Source: Anaspis maculata
Lineage: Eukaryota; Arthropoda; Insecta; Coleoptera; Scraptiidae
Assembly: GCA_949128115.1 (NCBI GenBank)
Contig: OX421961.1
Location: 86,411,277-86,475,276, forward strand
DNA length: 64,000 nucleotides
Direction of reading: 5' to 3'
The notes beneath the pieces were generated by a model. It did not search any database. It was given only the letters and a program-made list of their open reading frames with translations, and had not been told where the DNA came from. Position 1 is the first letter of the stretch. Each line of letters begins with the position of its first letter. A program made the translations under genes and the position numbers. Shown in pieces: positions 55,078 to 64,000 of the stretch.

Positions 55078-55084
55078 AAATACA

Positions 55085-55204
55085 TACAGTCATTTTTTTT
55101 CAAAGTCCTTTGTGGTGCATATGACACACACCTTCGCATTGACGGTGAATGCATAGGTGTGTGCGATTTGCACCACAGTGCACTTGAAAAAAAAAAGGAC
55201 TGTA
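55085..55204. repeat. Palindrome 2 of three adjacent palindromes
   Basis: TACAGTC plus an A/T run at each end, with inner arms TTTGTGGTGCATATGACACA and imperfect complement. 120 bp. Confidence 0.75.
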
Positions 55205-55392
55205 TAGACAATACAAATAGAGAATCCCATATACTGTGCCCATATGTTACCACCGTCGTCACGGATATTGGGGCATCAAAAATCAGCCAACCTTTTATTG
55301 AATGATGGACTCGCCTGGTTACTACGCAACCGTAAAAATCCGTGACAACATTATGGTCTTTTCTATTTGTATTGTCCACGTATTGTCTATAC
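55202..55392. repeat. Palindrome 3 of three adjacent palindromes
   Basis: GTATAGACAATACAAATAGA and the interrupted complement at the right end bound 191 bp; the first bases are shared with palindrome 2. Confidence 0.75.
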
Positions 55393-56234
55393 AGTATACA
55401 CTGACGGACAGGTCCATGACTAACGGACAAAATTAATGCACAAACAAATGTTTCACCTAAGTTTGAAGTCAAATTATTTCAGAACGATTTACCCGATTCT
55501 TTTTCCGCTGAATTGTAGGATGATTCTTTAGGGATCTGACTTGTCAACAACTTTTTGAAGCAATATCAATTTTGACTATACAGGGTGTTATAGATACTGC
55601 TTGTTACAAATTTTGAGGGATGATTCTTCATAAAAATAAAGTCGAAAAATGAAGAGGCTCATGGTCCTAAAATGCTTCCTTGAATAATAAAGGCTGCTGC
55701 TTTTTTATGGTTTTTCAGATTCAAGGGGCCACGATGGTACGTACAGGGTGGACGAATTTGGATGTTTTCGTAGCAGAGCTGTGAACTGTGTAACTTAGTG
55801 TAGTCCGAATCAGTTGAAACGCAAAATGGGTTATCGTTTTTCTTTGTTTTCGAGTTATAAGCAAAAGTTCGATTTTGCTATATTCCCATAAATGACGATA
55901 TCTTTCTTATTTTCCAAATTAGAAAGAGTAATTTACACATTCGTAAAGCACTTTTTCAAGTAGAATAAAATGGTTTGGCATATTTTACATAATTGTTGGA
56001 TTATCCATGGAGGAGTTTGAATTATTAAAATAAAAAATCGGTTGTGTCACCCCAAAACTTTCCCGAATAGCATCCAGAAACCTATGGAAAATTTTGTCTC
56101 AAACGTTCTTTTAGGTGGGAAGTTGGAATTAGAGAGAAAGATTGAAAATAATTTCCAAGAAATTTAAAATTTTCCGGCAAAACCTCAAATCTAGATACCA
56201 AATCATCCTACTGTAAAAATCGTCAGTATAGGCT
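55393..56234. other. Repeat-rich non-coding DNA
   Basis: ACAGGGTGTTATAGATAC (about 55580) and ACAGGGTGGACGAATTTG (about 55744) look like single ends of elements. No gene. Confidence 0.4.
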
Positions 56235-57256
56235 TCACTTTGAGCTCCATCATTCAGGTCCGTTCTCGAAAACCGTTTTCAACTGGAAAATTCCCAGGAA
56301 ATTGCAAAAAAAATTGTTGGAAGATGTTCAAGAACCAGTTAGGTACCTCTTGTTTGAAAAAAATTGCGAAAATCTGTTCACGGGATAGAACGTTGGAAAA
56401 TTTGCAGTTTTTCCAGAGAAAACAAATCGAAAACCGTGTGTCCATGCATATTGAATTTTTTTCCAACTTTCATTCCCAGCATGTCTCATGTCAGCATGTC
56501 AGCATGTCGAAGTTTGCACTGCAGTTTTTTCAAATTCACGGAAGGTGCAAATTTTATTTTGAAAAAATTACCGTAGGAAAACCGGAACCGTGTCGATTTC
56601 ACAGGACGCCCAATCCAATCTACTTTTGATATCAGTTGGAATTTTCCGAAAACAGTCGATCCCCGCGAGCAGGAATGAATTTTTGAGTGGAGTCCTGCAT
56701 CAAAAGCGGTCAGGAGAAATTTTAAAACGCCCGACTGGAAAATGATGGAATACTGCAACTGCAGACTCAATTTGACTTTTCTGTTGTGTTGCTTCTTGCC
56801 AAATTTGTTCCCAATCCATAGCATGGATTTTGAATAATTGAATGGTGAAGTTTTGAACTTTGACATTTTTTATTATTTGACAGATGACAGATACTTCCAA
56901 CTGTTCTGAATACAGTTTTTCAAGGGCTTTCAAATGACATATTGTAAGTCAAGTTCCGTGAGATATAGCTTCTGACATTTGTTGATAGTGACACTTCTGT
57001 TTGACAGATTGCAGCCAAAAACTAATGGGCTCATTCCACGGACCAACAATAGCCGCATACCAAAATTCAAGTCGATCAGATCAACGGTTCGGCCGAGGGT
57101 TCGGCAGTTATCGTGAGAGATTACAGACACACACACACACACCCACATCCAGACAGACAGGCAGATAGACAGACAGACTGACATCAGTCTGGAAATGGTC
57201 TTGATCGTCTTGGGGGACCTCAAAATGGATATATCCGGCGAAATCTCGAAACTTTT
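56235..57256. repeat. Repeat family I, longest copy
   Basis: Shares collinear blocks with 25130-25240 and 26250-26700, and with 47990-48235 in inverse. It includes an (AC)n/(AGAC)n run at 57119-57180. Class unknown; no reverse transcriptase or transposase was seen. Confidence 0.65.
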
Positions 57257-57318
57257 TCTGCACGATTACAATACTTTCCCTTCCATGTTGATGGGGGGCC
57301 GGCGAAGTAAAATCGATG

Positions 57319-57424
57319 GTTTTGGTCCTTCTCCCAACACTTTTTGGTTTTGTTGATGATGCAAACGTATAGTTTGCGAAACCGGTAGCAAAAAAAATGA
57401 AGTGTTGAGGAGAAAGGACCAAAG
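57319..57424. repeat. Short hairpin element
   Basis: TTGGTCCTTCTCCCAACACT and its near complement bound about 106 bp. Confidence 0.6.
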
Positions 57425-57599
57425 CAATCAATTTTTCATTTTAATATTTGAAATACCCTCAAAAAAATTTTGATTATAAATAACTGATCCGTTTTTTTCA
57501 TATTTCTAATGGCTGTCGATTTCTCCCACGAAAACATCTAATGCGTATCCTTCACATCTAGGTAGGTACTTACAAACTTTTCCATCGATTTGCAATGAA

Positions 57600-57752
57600 A
57601 TATTTTTCGATTTTGGAAATGCCAATGGGCTCAAACCAAAGTACATCATTGTAGCTTTCGAAAGAGACCTAAATGGTGAGATTCTGTCAAGGGTAACAAA
57701 CCCACAGGGGTTGCTTTCGCAACCCTTATTTTACCAATATAACTCCGTCCTT
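57600..57752. mobile_element. MITE family C, half copy
   Basis: Only the right half is present: GGAAATGCCAATGGGCTCAA through ACTCCGTCCTT. Confidence 0.75.
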
Positions 57753-58234
57753 AATTCAAATTATAATCTAACAATAATGTAAAATGTAACATTGGTCAAT
57801 GGCCGAGTTTTTTTTTAATCAAACACAGATACAATTATTATTGTTGAATAAAAAATCATTTCTGCACATCTTTTACTCTTACTGGAACTAATTCTTCAGC
57901 AAATCTTATCGAAAAAACGGAGCTAATTTAACGCTTGAATGAGCATCAAAAATACTACCCATTCAGAAGAGATTTTAGTCACCAGCGTCATTTCATTTTA
58001 TTACAGTGCCCTGTCCATCCATGATTTCAGGAATTTTAGATTTCATAAGATTTTAATTTTATTGCCGTTATTGTTAGCAATAGCATTTTTCGGAAACAAT
58101 TATTATTGCACTTGAACTTGCTCAAGTTCTTGCAGCATCTCTAACAAGGGAGTGCATATTGACCTTGACCAGCAGGAACGATTGAGTAAGTCAGAGCACT
58201 GATCAAGCGGCGGTCATCAGCCTCAGGTGTAGGC
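57753..58234. other. Upstream region of the Gly-rich secreted gene
   Basis: No gene. The last part presumably holds enhancer sites; none was recognised. Confidence 0.4.
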
Positions 58235-58242
58235 TATAAAAG
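58235..58242 (+). promoter_or_regulatory. TATA box of the Gly-rich secreted gene
   Basis: TATAAAAG 57 bp before ATG 58292. Confidence 0.75.
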
Positions 58243-58291
58243 CCTCCACCTAGGGATTCCACAGCCAAACACATCTAGTGATACCTTAAAG

Positions 58292-60834
58292 ATGATCTAC
58301 AAAACAGTAAGTGAATTTGCACTCCTAATTACATATTTTTATTAATATTTATCATCGAATTTTTTTTCATTTGTCATAATTTTCAACTAAAATTGATAAT
58401 TCGTTTCAAAAATTGATTCATTTTTTCACGTAGTAGGTGCAAACCTACCAATCCGAAATTGTTTCCGAGAAAACTTATTTTACCGAATAGTTTTTGCAGT
58501 TCCAGAACATTGAAAATAAGATTTCATGATATTACCTATATCAGTTTTTTCAACGTTCTGTTTAGACATTTGTTATCGTGCATTGACTTAAATCAAGTGA
58601 ATCCGTTATTTAGAAGAAGGGCACATGTGACAATTTGGGCGGTGATTTTTTTGTCATTTTCGCCCTTTTCTGTGATAAATACGGTGAAATGCCTGGGAAC
58701 TTGGAGCATTTGTAGCGTCGCAAAAGACGTGTGCCTGAATTAACATCTTGAAAATGACAAAAACCATGATCGCTTAAATTGTCACATGTGCCCTTTTTCT
58801 CATAACCAGTTCAAGTGCAAAAAGGGTTTTGTCGAGGGTCTTGTGACTTTCTTCGAGAAAAAAAACACATTGTTAGTGCCTAATAAATAATAATATATCA
58901 CAAATGTGGGTTCATTGATGCAAAGCATATTTTTATTCATAATATCAAGCTTAGTTACATAGCTATTCCAAGAGTTACACCAAGCTCAAATGCAACTGGG
59001 TAAAGCTGGATTCTCAGTTGCAAATATTCGGACAGAAAATGCGATTTTGTATGGTCATATTTTGAATTCGAAAGCTCTGATTGGCCAATATGACGACTTT
59101 GACATCAAATTTCGCAATTTCTGTCCGAATTTTCGCATCTAGGAATCCAGCTTAATGAAATTAAATTTAGTTTGGTCGTTTGGTGGAACTGAGAGTGGAA
59201 AATACTTTTTTTTACAAATTATATTTCGGCTCTATTGATATCCACTTTTGGTAAATAAGATTCAAATTTAAAAAAAAACAATCAAGGAATCAAAGCAAAT
59301 AACAGACGAGTTGGAAATTGATATCTGAAGAACGGCACTCTTTTATTGGTCCTAAAAAAAAGAATCCAAGCCTTAGAATTTCCGGGAATTTCAGTATGTT
59401 ATTCAACGTTAAATTCTGCATCGATCCACCAAATTTCGCCAACTTCCGAATTTATTTCCGGTTTGACTCGATTTTTGCTTAATTTGACTGGACTATTAAG
59501 GCTGTATTCGCAGCAGGGTAAAAGTATCTTTGATATTTCCACCTCAAAAATGGAGATGACTTTGAGTGTGTTAGAAAACTTAATAGGATAGCGTTTTTCA
59601 ATTATGTATAAAAAAACATTTTTTCTTAAAAAAAAGGCCATGTATTAAAAATACGTCTCTCACAATTATAGAACAGTTGAAATTTTTTTAGTTTGTCAAA
59701 AAATGTCCAAGCAATGTTTTAGAAACTTTTCCATTGATTTCGGGCCATTCGGCTTCTAAAAAAATGTGGGATCAAACGGAAACAAGGTGAACAAACATTT
59801 ACCTAATGGAATCCCATCAAAATTTCTATGCAATATCCTTATCTTCATTTTTGAGGGAGAAATATTTAAACCCTGCGAATACAGGCTCAAGTTCATCTTA
59901 AAAAATAGAAAATCGGCATGAACGGTCTTACCAGTATCATCAACAGATTTGAATGCGCCTTAAGTTTGAAGGTCCTCCAAGGTTTACGTTCAATTCCGAG
60001 TTTAATTCCGAATTCTCATGTTTCGGGTTCAAGTTTTGTTCTTTTTTTTTTCCAAGTTTTGAACATGCAAGAAAATAATTCGGAGTCAAAAATCGTTTAA
60101 ACACTCTTTTAAACTAAAGGCGCATTTAAATTTGTTGATAATACCGGGGGTTATTAGTCATGTAGGTATTTGACTTGAAGCTTTTCACGAATGAGGATTA
60201 GAACAAGTCAGTAAACACACTGCTTCAATATTGACTTTGCAGTTAACACCCATGCATTTGGGCAAGTTCATATTTCACCTTCCTGTTGAAAGTCAGCTTC
60301 CTTTCTAGATAATGTCGTATTATTAGTAAAAGCCGTAAATTACGTTTTTTTTCAACAATATGTCTTTCGTAGCTACTGGCCGTCATAGTGGCGGCGGCTT
60401 TAGCCAACGCCATTCCTGTAGACCATGAACCTCAACAAGTCCAACCACAACAAATCCAACTTCAAGAAGTAGCTCAAGACCAAAAGCCCATCGAAACTGC
60501 ACCTCCGGCCATCCAACAAGCTCCAGCTGTAATCCAAGATCCTCAAGAAGAAATGCTGGTCCCTGCAGTTCCCGAACCGTCAGAACCAGTAGTTCCTGAT
60601 GTTCCAGCACCGGCAGCCGATGCCAAATCCGACCTGGATACGGCCAACACGTTTTGGGGCGGTTACGGATACTACAGGCCCCGTTACTACGGAGGTTGGG
60701 GCGGGGGCTGGGGTGGCTACGGAGGTGGCTACGGGGGTGGCTGGAGGCGCGGATGGGGTGGCGGCTACGGATACGGTAGAGGATTCGGCGGATGGGGTGG
60801 ATATGGTTGGGGTGGCGGCCGATACTGGGGTTAA
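58292..60834 (+). CDS. Gly/Tyr/Trp-rich secreted protein, probably cuticular
   Basis: Exon 1 is 58292-58306 (five codons, MIYKT) with donor GTAAGT; exon 2 is 60373-60834. 158 residues. The signal peptide (LLAVIVAAALANA) spans the splice junction. Next comes a Gln/Pro-rich acidic stretch (QQVQPQQIQLQEV, PAVPEPSEPVVPDVP), then a glycine-rich tail of GWGGG, GYGGG, YGRGFGG repeats ending GGGRYWG. Such GYG/GWG-rich proteins harden insect cuticle, though antimicrobial or shell-like roles are known for similar compositions. A polyadenylation signal AATAAA (60834-60839) overlaps the stop codon TAA. The 2.07-kb intron contains three palindromic elements. Confidence 0.85.
58613..58800. mobile_element. 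Inverted-repeat element in the Gly-rich gene intron
   Basis: GAAGGGCACATGTGACAATT at the left and AATTGTCACATGTGCCC at the right; 188 bp, non-coding. Confidence 0.75.
59003..59154. mobile_element. MITE in the Gly-rich gene intron
   Basis: AAGCTGGATTCTCAGTTGC at the left pairs with GCATCTAGGAATCCAGCTT at the right; the inner arms carry TTCGGACAGAAA/TTTCTGTCCGAA. 152 bp. Confidence 0.75.
59926..60147. mobile_element. MITE-like palindrome near the Gly-rich exon 2
   Basis: Arms around ACCAGTATCATCAACAGATT and GAATGCGCCTTAAG pair with AGGCGCATTTAAATTTGTTG and its continuation. About 222 bp. Confidence 0.6.
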
Positions 60835-61216
60835 ATAAAAGACAATTGGGAAATGTATGAGTAAAGTTTGACAATTTTGGTAAATCGCACCTTGAGATAG
60901 GTACGATTTAAATACCTTTGCCTACCTAGTATAAGACAAAATAGGATTTATTAAGAGACGAATGAAATGGATTTGTACGTCTCTTGATAATGTGTGTTCA
61001 CTTCACAAGCCAGTACCTATTTATAGTGAAAATGACTATTATTTATTGTAGAAAATATATGAATAAATAGGTCACACTGGATTATTGATTCCTTTTATTT
61101 CAATAAATTTGTTACCTAGACCGACTTAACTTATTTTAGTAGTTGACAGGTAGGTACCGAACACAATGATTCCCTCGATGATTCCCACACTGTTCTATTT
61201 TAGGTACTTATAGTAT

Positions 61217-61510
61217 ACAGAGTGTTTTACTTTTTAGTCAGTATTTTAGGAGATGGTAGAGCATAGAAAAATAAGTACATATTAAAAAAAAAATCAAAAA
61301 ATCATTGAAAAAGTACAAATTTTACATCCAATATTTAAATTTGGAGCTATAACAAAAAAAAATTTAATTCAAAACTGAACTTTGAAAGCCTCTATCTCTG
61401 TTATAATCCGTATCCGATATACATTTTTTTCTAAAAAGTCCACTAATTTTTTGATGCTCTACCATCTCTTAGAATACGAGTATTGACAAAAAAAAAGTGA
61501 AGCACCCTGT
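61217..61510. mobile_element. Inverted-repeat element with ACAG(A/G)GTG ends
   Basis: ACAGAGTGTTTTACTTTTT at the left and AAAAGTGAAGCACCCTGT at the right, with inner arms around AGATGGTAGAGCAT/ATGCTCTACCATCT. 294 bp. Confidence 0.75.
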
Positions 61511-61850
61511 AGGTATACATTATGTATATAATGTCAGGAGAAGTCTCAGACCATCGAGGTCCATCGAGGATACATTATGTATAATCAATTTCACGGCTAT
61601 CTGCATTAGAGCAAGCTATGGAAAAATTATTTTTTGTTGGTAGGAATGAGTAGGAATCCATAACCGTCGTCGCAGATAGTTTGTGTAAATGTGGTATGTG
61701 GAAAGGTTAGGTATTGTGGCAGATGTCACCCGTCGCGCGGTGTGATGCACATCAAGTCAAAATGTTTAGTTTTATTGGGGAAAACAGATAAGCACGTGTT
61801 CCTCGGAGTGTAAATTTGCTACACACCGTCTTCACGGGTTGGTGGGTCTT

Positions 61851-62283
61851 TGCTTGTGCTCTGGTAGTGGCGGCCAGTGAGCCAGTGTATAAAATGACGC
61901 CAAAGGAAGTCAGCGGCAGCACTAAACGAAAGAAAAATTAATGAAAATGCCTGTCCAGTGGCCCCAGAGAGGTTGAGAAAATTCGCTTCCATGGACATTG
62001 ATTTATGGAGTTGCACTGTACAAGACAAGACAGTCGAGACACGACGCGTGAGTGCATTCTGTGTTGGAAGATCTTCTCAACATGAAATTATTGACCATTT
62101 CATGTATGTATTCCCTTCTTCATCTTCTTCGGGCTTGTATGCTGTTTTAGTGTTGTAGAGCACGTAGTACTTCCTACTATCAGTCTTACTTCCCTTTAGT
62201 GCTACCGCTGACTTCCTTTGGCGTCATCATCTGTGGGCGTCATTTAACACACTGGCTCACTGGCCGCCACCACCAAAGCACAA
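61851..62283. mobile_element. Inverted-repeat element, 433 bp
   Basis: GTGGCGGCCAGTGAGCCAGT and its complement, extending outward to TGCTTGTGCT/AAGCACAA and inward to GACGCCAAAGGAAGTCAGCG. No transposase. Confidence 0.75.
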
Positions 62284-62338
62284 GTCGAGGGGTCGACCAC
62301 GGTCAAAAATCTGGTACAAAAAACCTCCAAAGAGAGTA

Positions 62339-62472
62339 AAACCTCCAATACCTCCACAATATCTCCACGGATCCCCACGGATCCCCACGGATCTCCACGG
62401 ATCCCCACAGATCTCCACGGATCTCCACAAAACCTCCACGGATCTCCACAAAATCTCCATGAATCTCCACAG
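62339..62472. repeat. Minisatellite, about 10-11-bp unit
   Basis: Eleven or so variants of GATCTCCACG and CAAAACCTCCACG in tandem. Confidence 0.85.
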
Positions 62473-62789
62473 TCTAGCGCATGCGCAGTTTTCGCATACA
62501 TTCGTACACACATACTGCATATAGGGTTGTCTCAAGTGGGAATCAAATCCAATTGTTTTCTGATAAGTTTGTGATTGTGACCGTGTCATAAAGGTGACCT
62601 CGATTTTGATCATTCCATAAGTAGGAATGGACTACAAACAGTGGCTAAGAAGGTTTTCTGAAAGGAATTTTGCGGAAATACACACATTTTGAAGAAAAAA
62701 TTCATGAAAAGTAGGAAACTACGCAGTCTATTTTTAGCGCCGGGCGGATATGCAACCTCCCGAACGAAGTGGAAATGGTACTTAACGGA

Positions 62790-63090
62790 AGAATAAACAC
62801 ACTAATGGGACTGGGGAGTAAAAAGAGTTGTTGAGCCGGGAAAAGCTGGAAATAACGCGCAATAAAACAAGACAGGGCAGGAAATGGCAAGAAATCTTGA
62901 GGAAAGCATGAAAAGACATTGTTTAGTGGTAATACGCTACCAAAAGGCACAAACGGGACCGTGGAGCGGAATAGAGGTGTTGGGCGAGGACAATCTGAAA
63001 AGAACGCGTAATAAAACAAGAAACAGGGCTGAAAATCGCTAAGAATCGTTAAAAAACCATTAAAAAGTGAGAATAAGTCACACGAAACGG
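62790..63090. repeat. Family J units, second locus
   Basis: Diverged units (GGGACTGGGGAGTAAAAAGA, GGGACCGTGGAGCGGAATAG) equal to those at 27.3-27.7 kb. Further similarity to the right end of that element (AACGTCAATTGTCAAAAAAA near 63567) suggests the same element without its outer ends. Confidence 0.6.
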
Positions 63091-63749
63091 GAAGAAAGTC
63101 GCAAGATAAGGCAGTCGACGCGTGTAAAGAAAAAATGAAATGCAGGGGAAAAACCGAAAGAGCTCAAGAAAAGGATAACAACGCATCAAAAGCATCGCGC
63201 AAAAGCATAAAAAAGGGGTGAAGTACGTAAAAAAAAGGAATAAAACACAGCTCCTATACGCAACATACGAGTAACAATACAACTGTACATTTTCGTAGCG
63301 TGCTTTTATTTTCCGTTCAAGTGATATAAGCAACCAACAATACAGCCGTTTTCACTGTTGCCTAACAGGCTGTTGTTGAGCCCGTGGGGTCCCATCAAGA
63401 GTTCTGTATTGACCCTGCATGACACAAAAGCTGAAATATCTGGCACGTATTCTGTTTTCGTCTTTACAGCATACACTTTGAAAGGCACAATAACGATAAC
63501 CTGCAATGGGCGATGTCGCACGCAGCTGTCGGCTAGCTGTCAAACGTTGACCATTGTGAATGAAACGTCAATTGTCAAAAAAAGACCAGCAAGAATAGAG
63601 TGTGGTTACCATGGCGATAAGCAAGGAAAGTTAACAATAGGGGCTTGTCCTGAGCAATCATTTCAGGGACATGCGCTGAATTTTAGGCGGGCTTTTTGAA
63701 ACAACCGGACAAAACCCTTCGAATCCTACTCTAATGCACCTGTAATGTA

Positions 63750-63962
63750 AGCAGATATTTCATCTGTGCAAAAATTTTGTTCATGACAAAATAATTTTAG
63801 TCGCAAGCGCAGAGACGCCCATTGGCTCTTATGAACCAGCTCCCTCAGAACAGCCAATGAGCGATGCAGCGCTTCGACTAAAATTAAAACTTGCGGCTAA
63901 ATAAGCTGACTGAACGCACCTTTTGTCATGAACAAAATTTTTGCACAGATGAAATATTTGCT
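63750..63962. mobile_element. Palindromic element hosting MITE K copy 2
   Basis: Outer arms AGCAGATATTTCATCTGTGC with the complement at 63943-63962, and TTTTGTTCATGACAAAA. Family K copy 2 (63797-63904) lies inside. Confidence 0.7.
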
Positions 63963-64000
63963 ATTTTATCTCAAAAATAGACTAGCGTTGGAAATCTTCC

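Noticed and set aside
60383..60874. 163-codon minus-strand frame across the Gly-rich exon
   Set aside because: It is antisense to a repetitive Gly/Gln-coding exon; the plus frame has signal peptide, splice sites, TATA box and polyadenylation signal.
62244..62613. Frames with repeated RGDPWRSVG-type residues
   Set aside because: They are translations of the 10-11-bp minisatellite at 62339-62472 with no other coding evidence.

Overview
The window is insect nuclear DNA: AT-rich, with short GT-AG introns (52-84 bp when no repeat has inserted), TATA-driven secreted-protein genes with tiny first coding exons, and single-copy animal genes. The order of insect could not be fixed from the sequence alone. 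All gene models below were joined by eye from splice sites and reading-frame continuity; no alignment or search was run.

Genes, left to right. (1) 933-1924 (+): a first-exon/second-exon cassette of an ERMP1-like (M28, endoplasmic-reticulum) metallopeptidase with an intact metal-binding signature. (2) 9499-23333 (+): a nine-exon ERMP1-like gene whose own catalytic exon has lost most metal ligands; the downstream membrane and luminal exons are present only once. (3) 23715-29254 (-): ATP synthase F1 gamma subunit, three coding exons plus a 5' leader exon. (4) 29772-31382 (+): mitochondrial elongation factor Tu, divergent from the gamma gene across a promoter of about 285 bp. (5) 32110-32808 (+): EEF1E1/AIMP3. 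(6) 32928-37403 (-): an 81-residue secreted peptide. (7) 50013-51083 (-): an Asn/Gly/Tyr-rich secreted protein lying between two inverted repeats of about 870 bp. (8) 58292-60834 (+): a glycine/tyrosine/tryptophan-rich secreted protein, probably cuticular.

Most of the rest is mobile DNA. The striking case is at 3.1-8.8 kb, three layers deep: a hairpin element holds a 312-bp MITE, which holds a 4.1-kb LINE flanked by 326-bp direct repeats. The LINE carries a classical -1 slippery heptamer just before its ORF1 stop, and its ORF2 frame has no ATG. A second, 5'-truncated LINE lies at 41.2-43.3 kb. A 1.8-kb gag-only LTR element with equal-length, apparently identical 238-bp LTRs and a 4-bp target duplication is at 43.8-45.6 kb. 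A hAT-like element with an 8-bp duplication is at 33.8-34.4 kb, and a Tc1-like transposase fossil is at 15.9-16.3 kb. About 35 short palindromic or inverted-repeat elements occur, several in recurring families (A to K here). Two hairpins of more than 2 kb sit in one ERMP1 intron.

The central block 23.3-33.2 kb is the compact housekeeping part: two convergent pairs with closely spaced or overlapping 3' ends and one divergent pair of genes for mitochondrial proteins.
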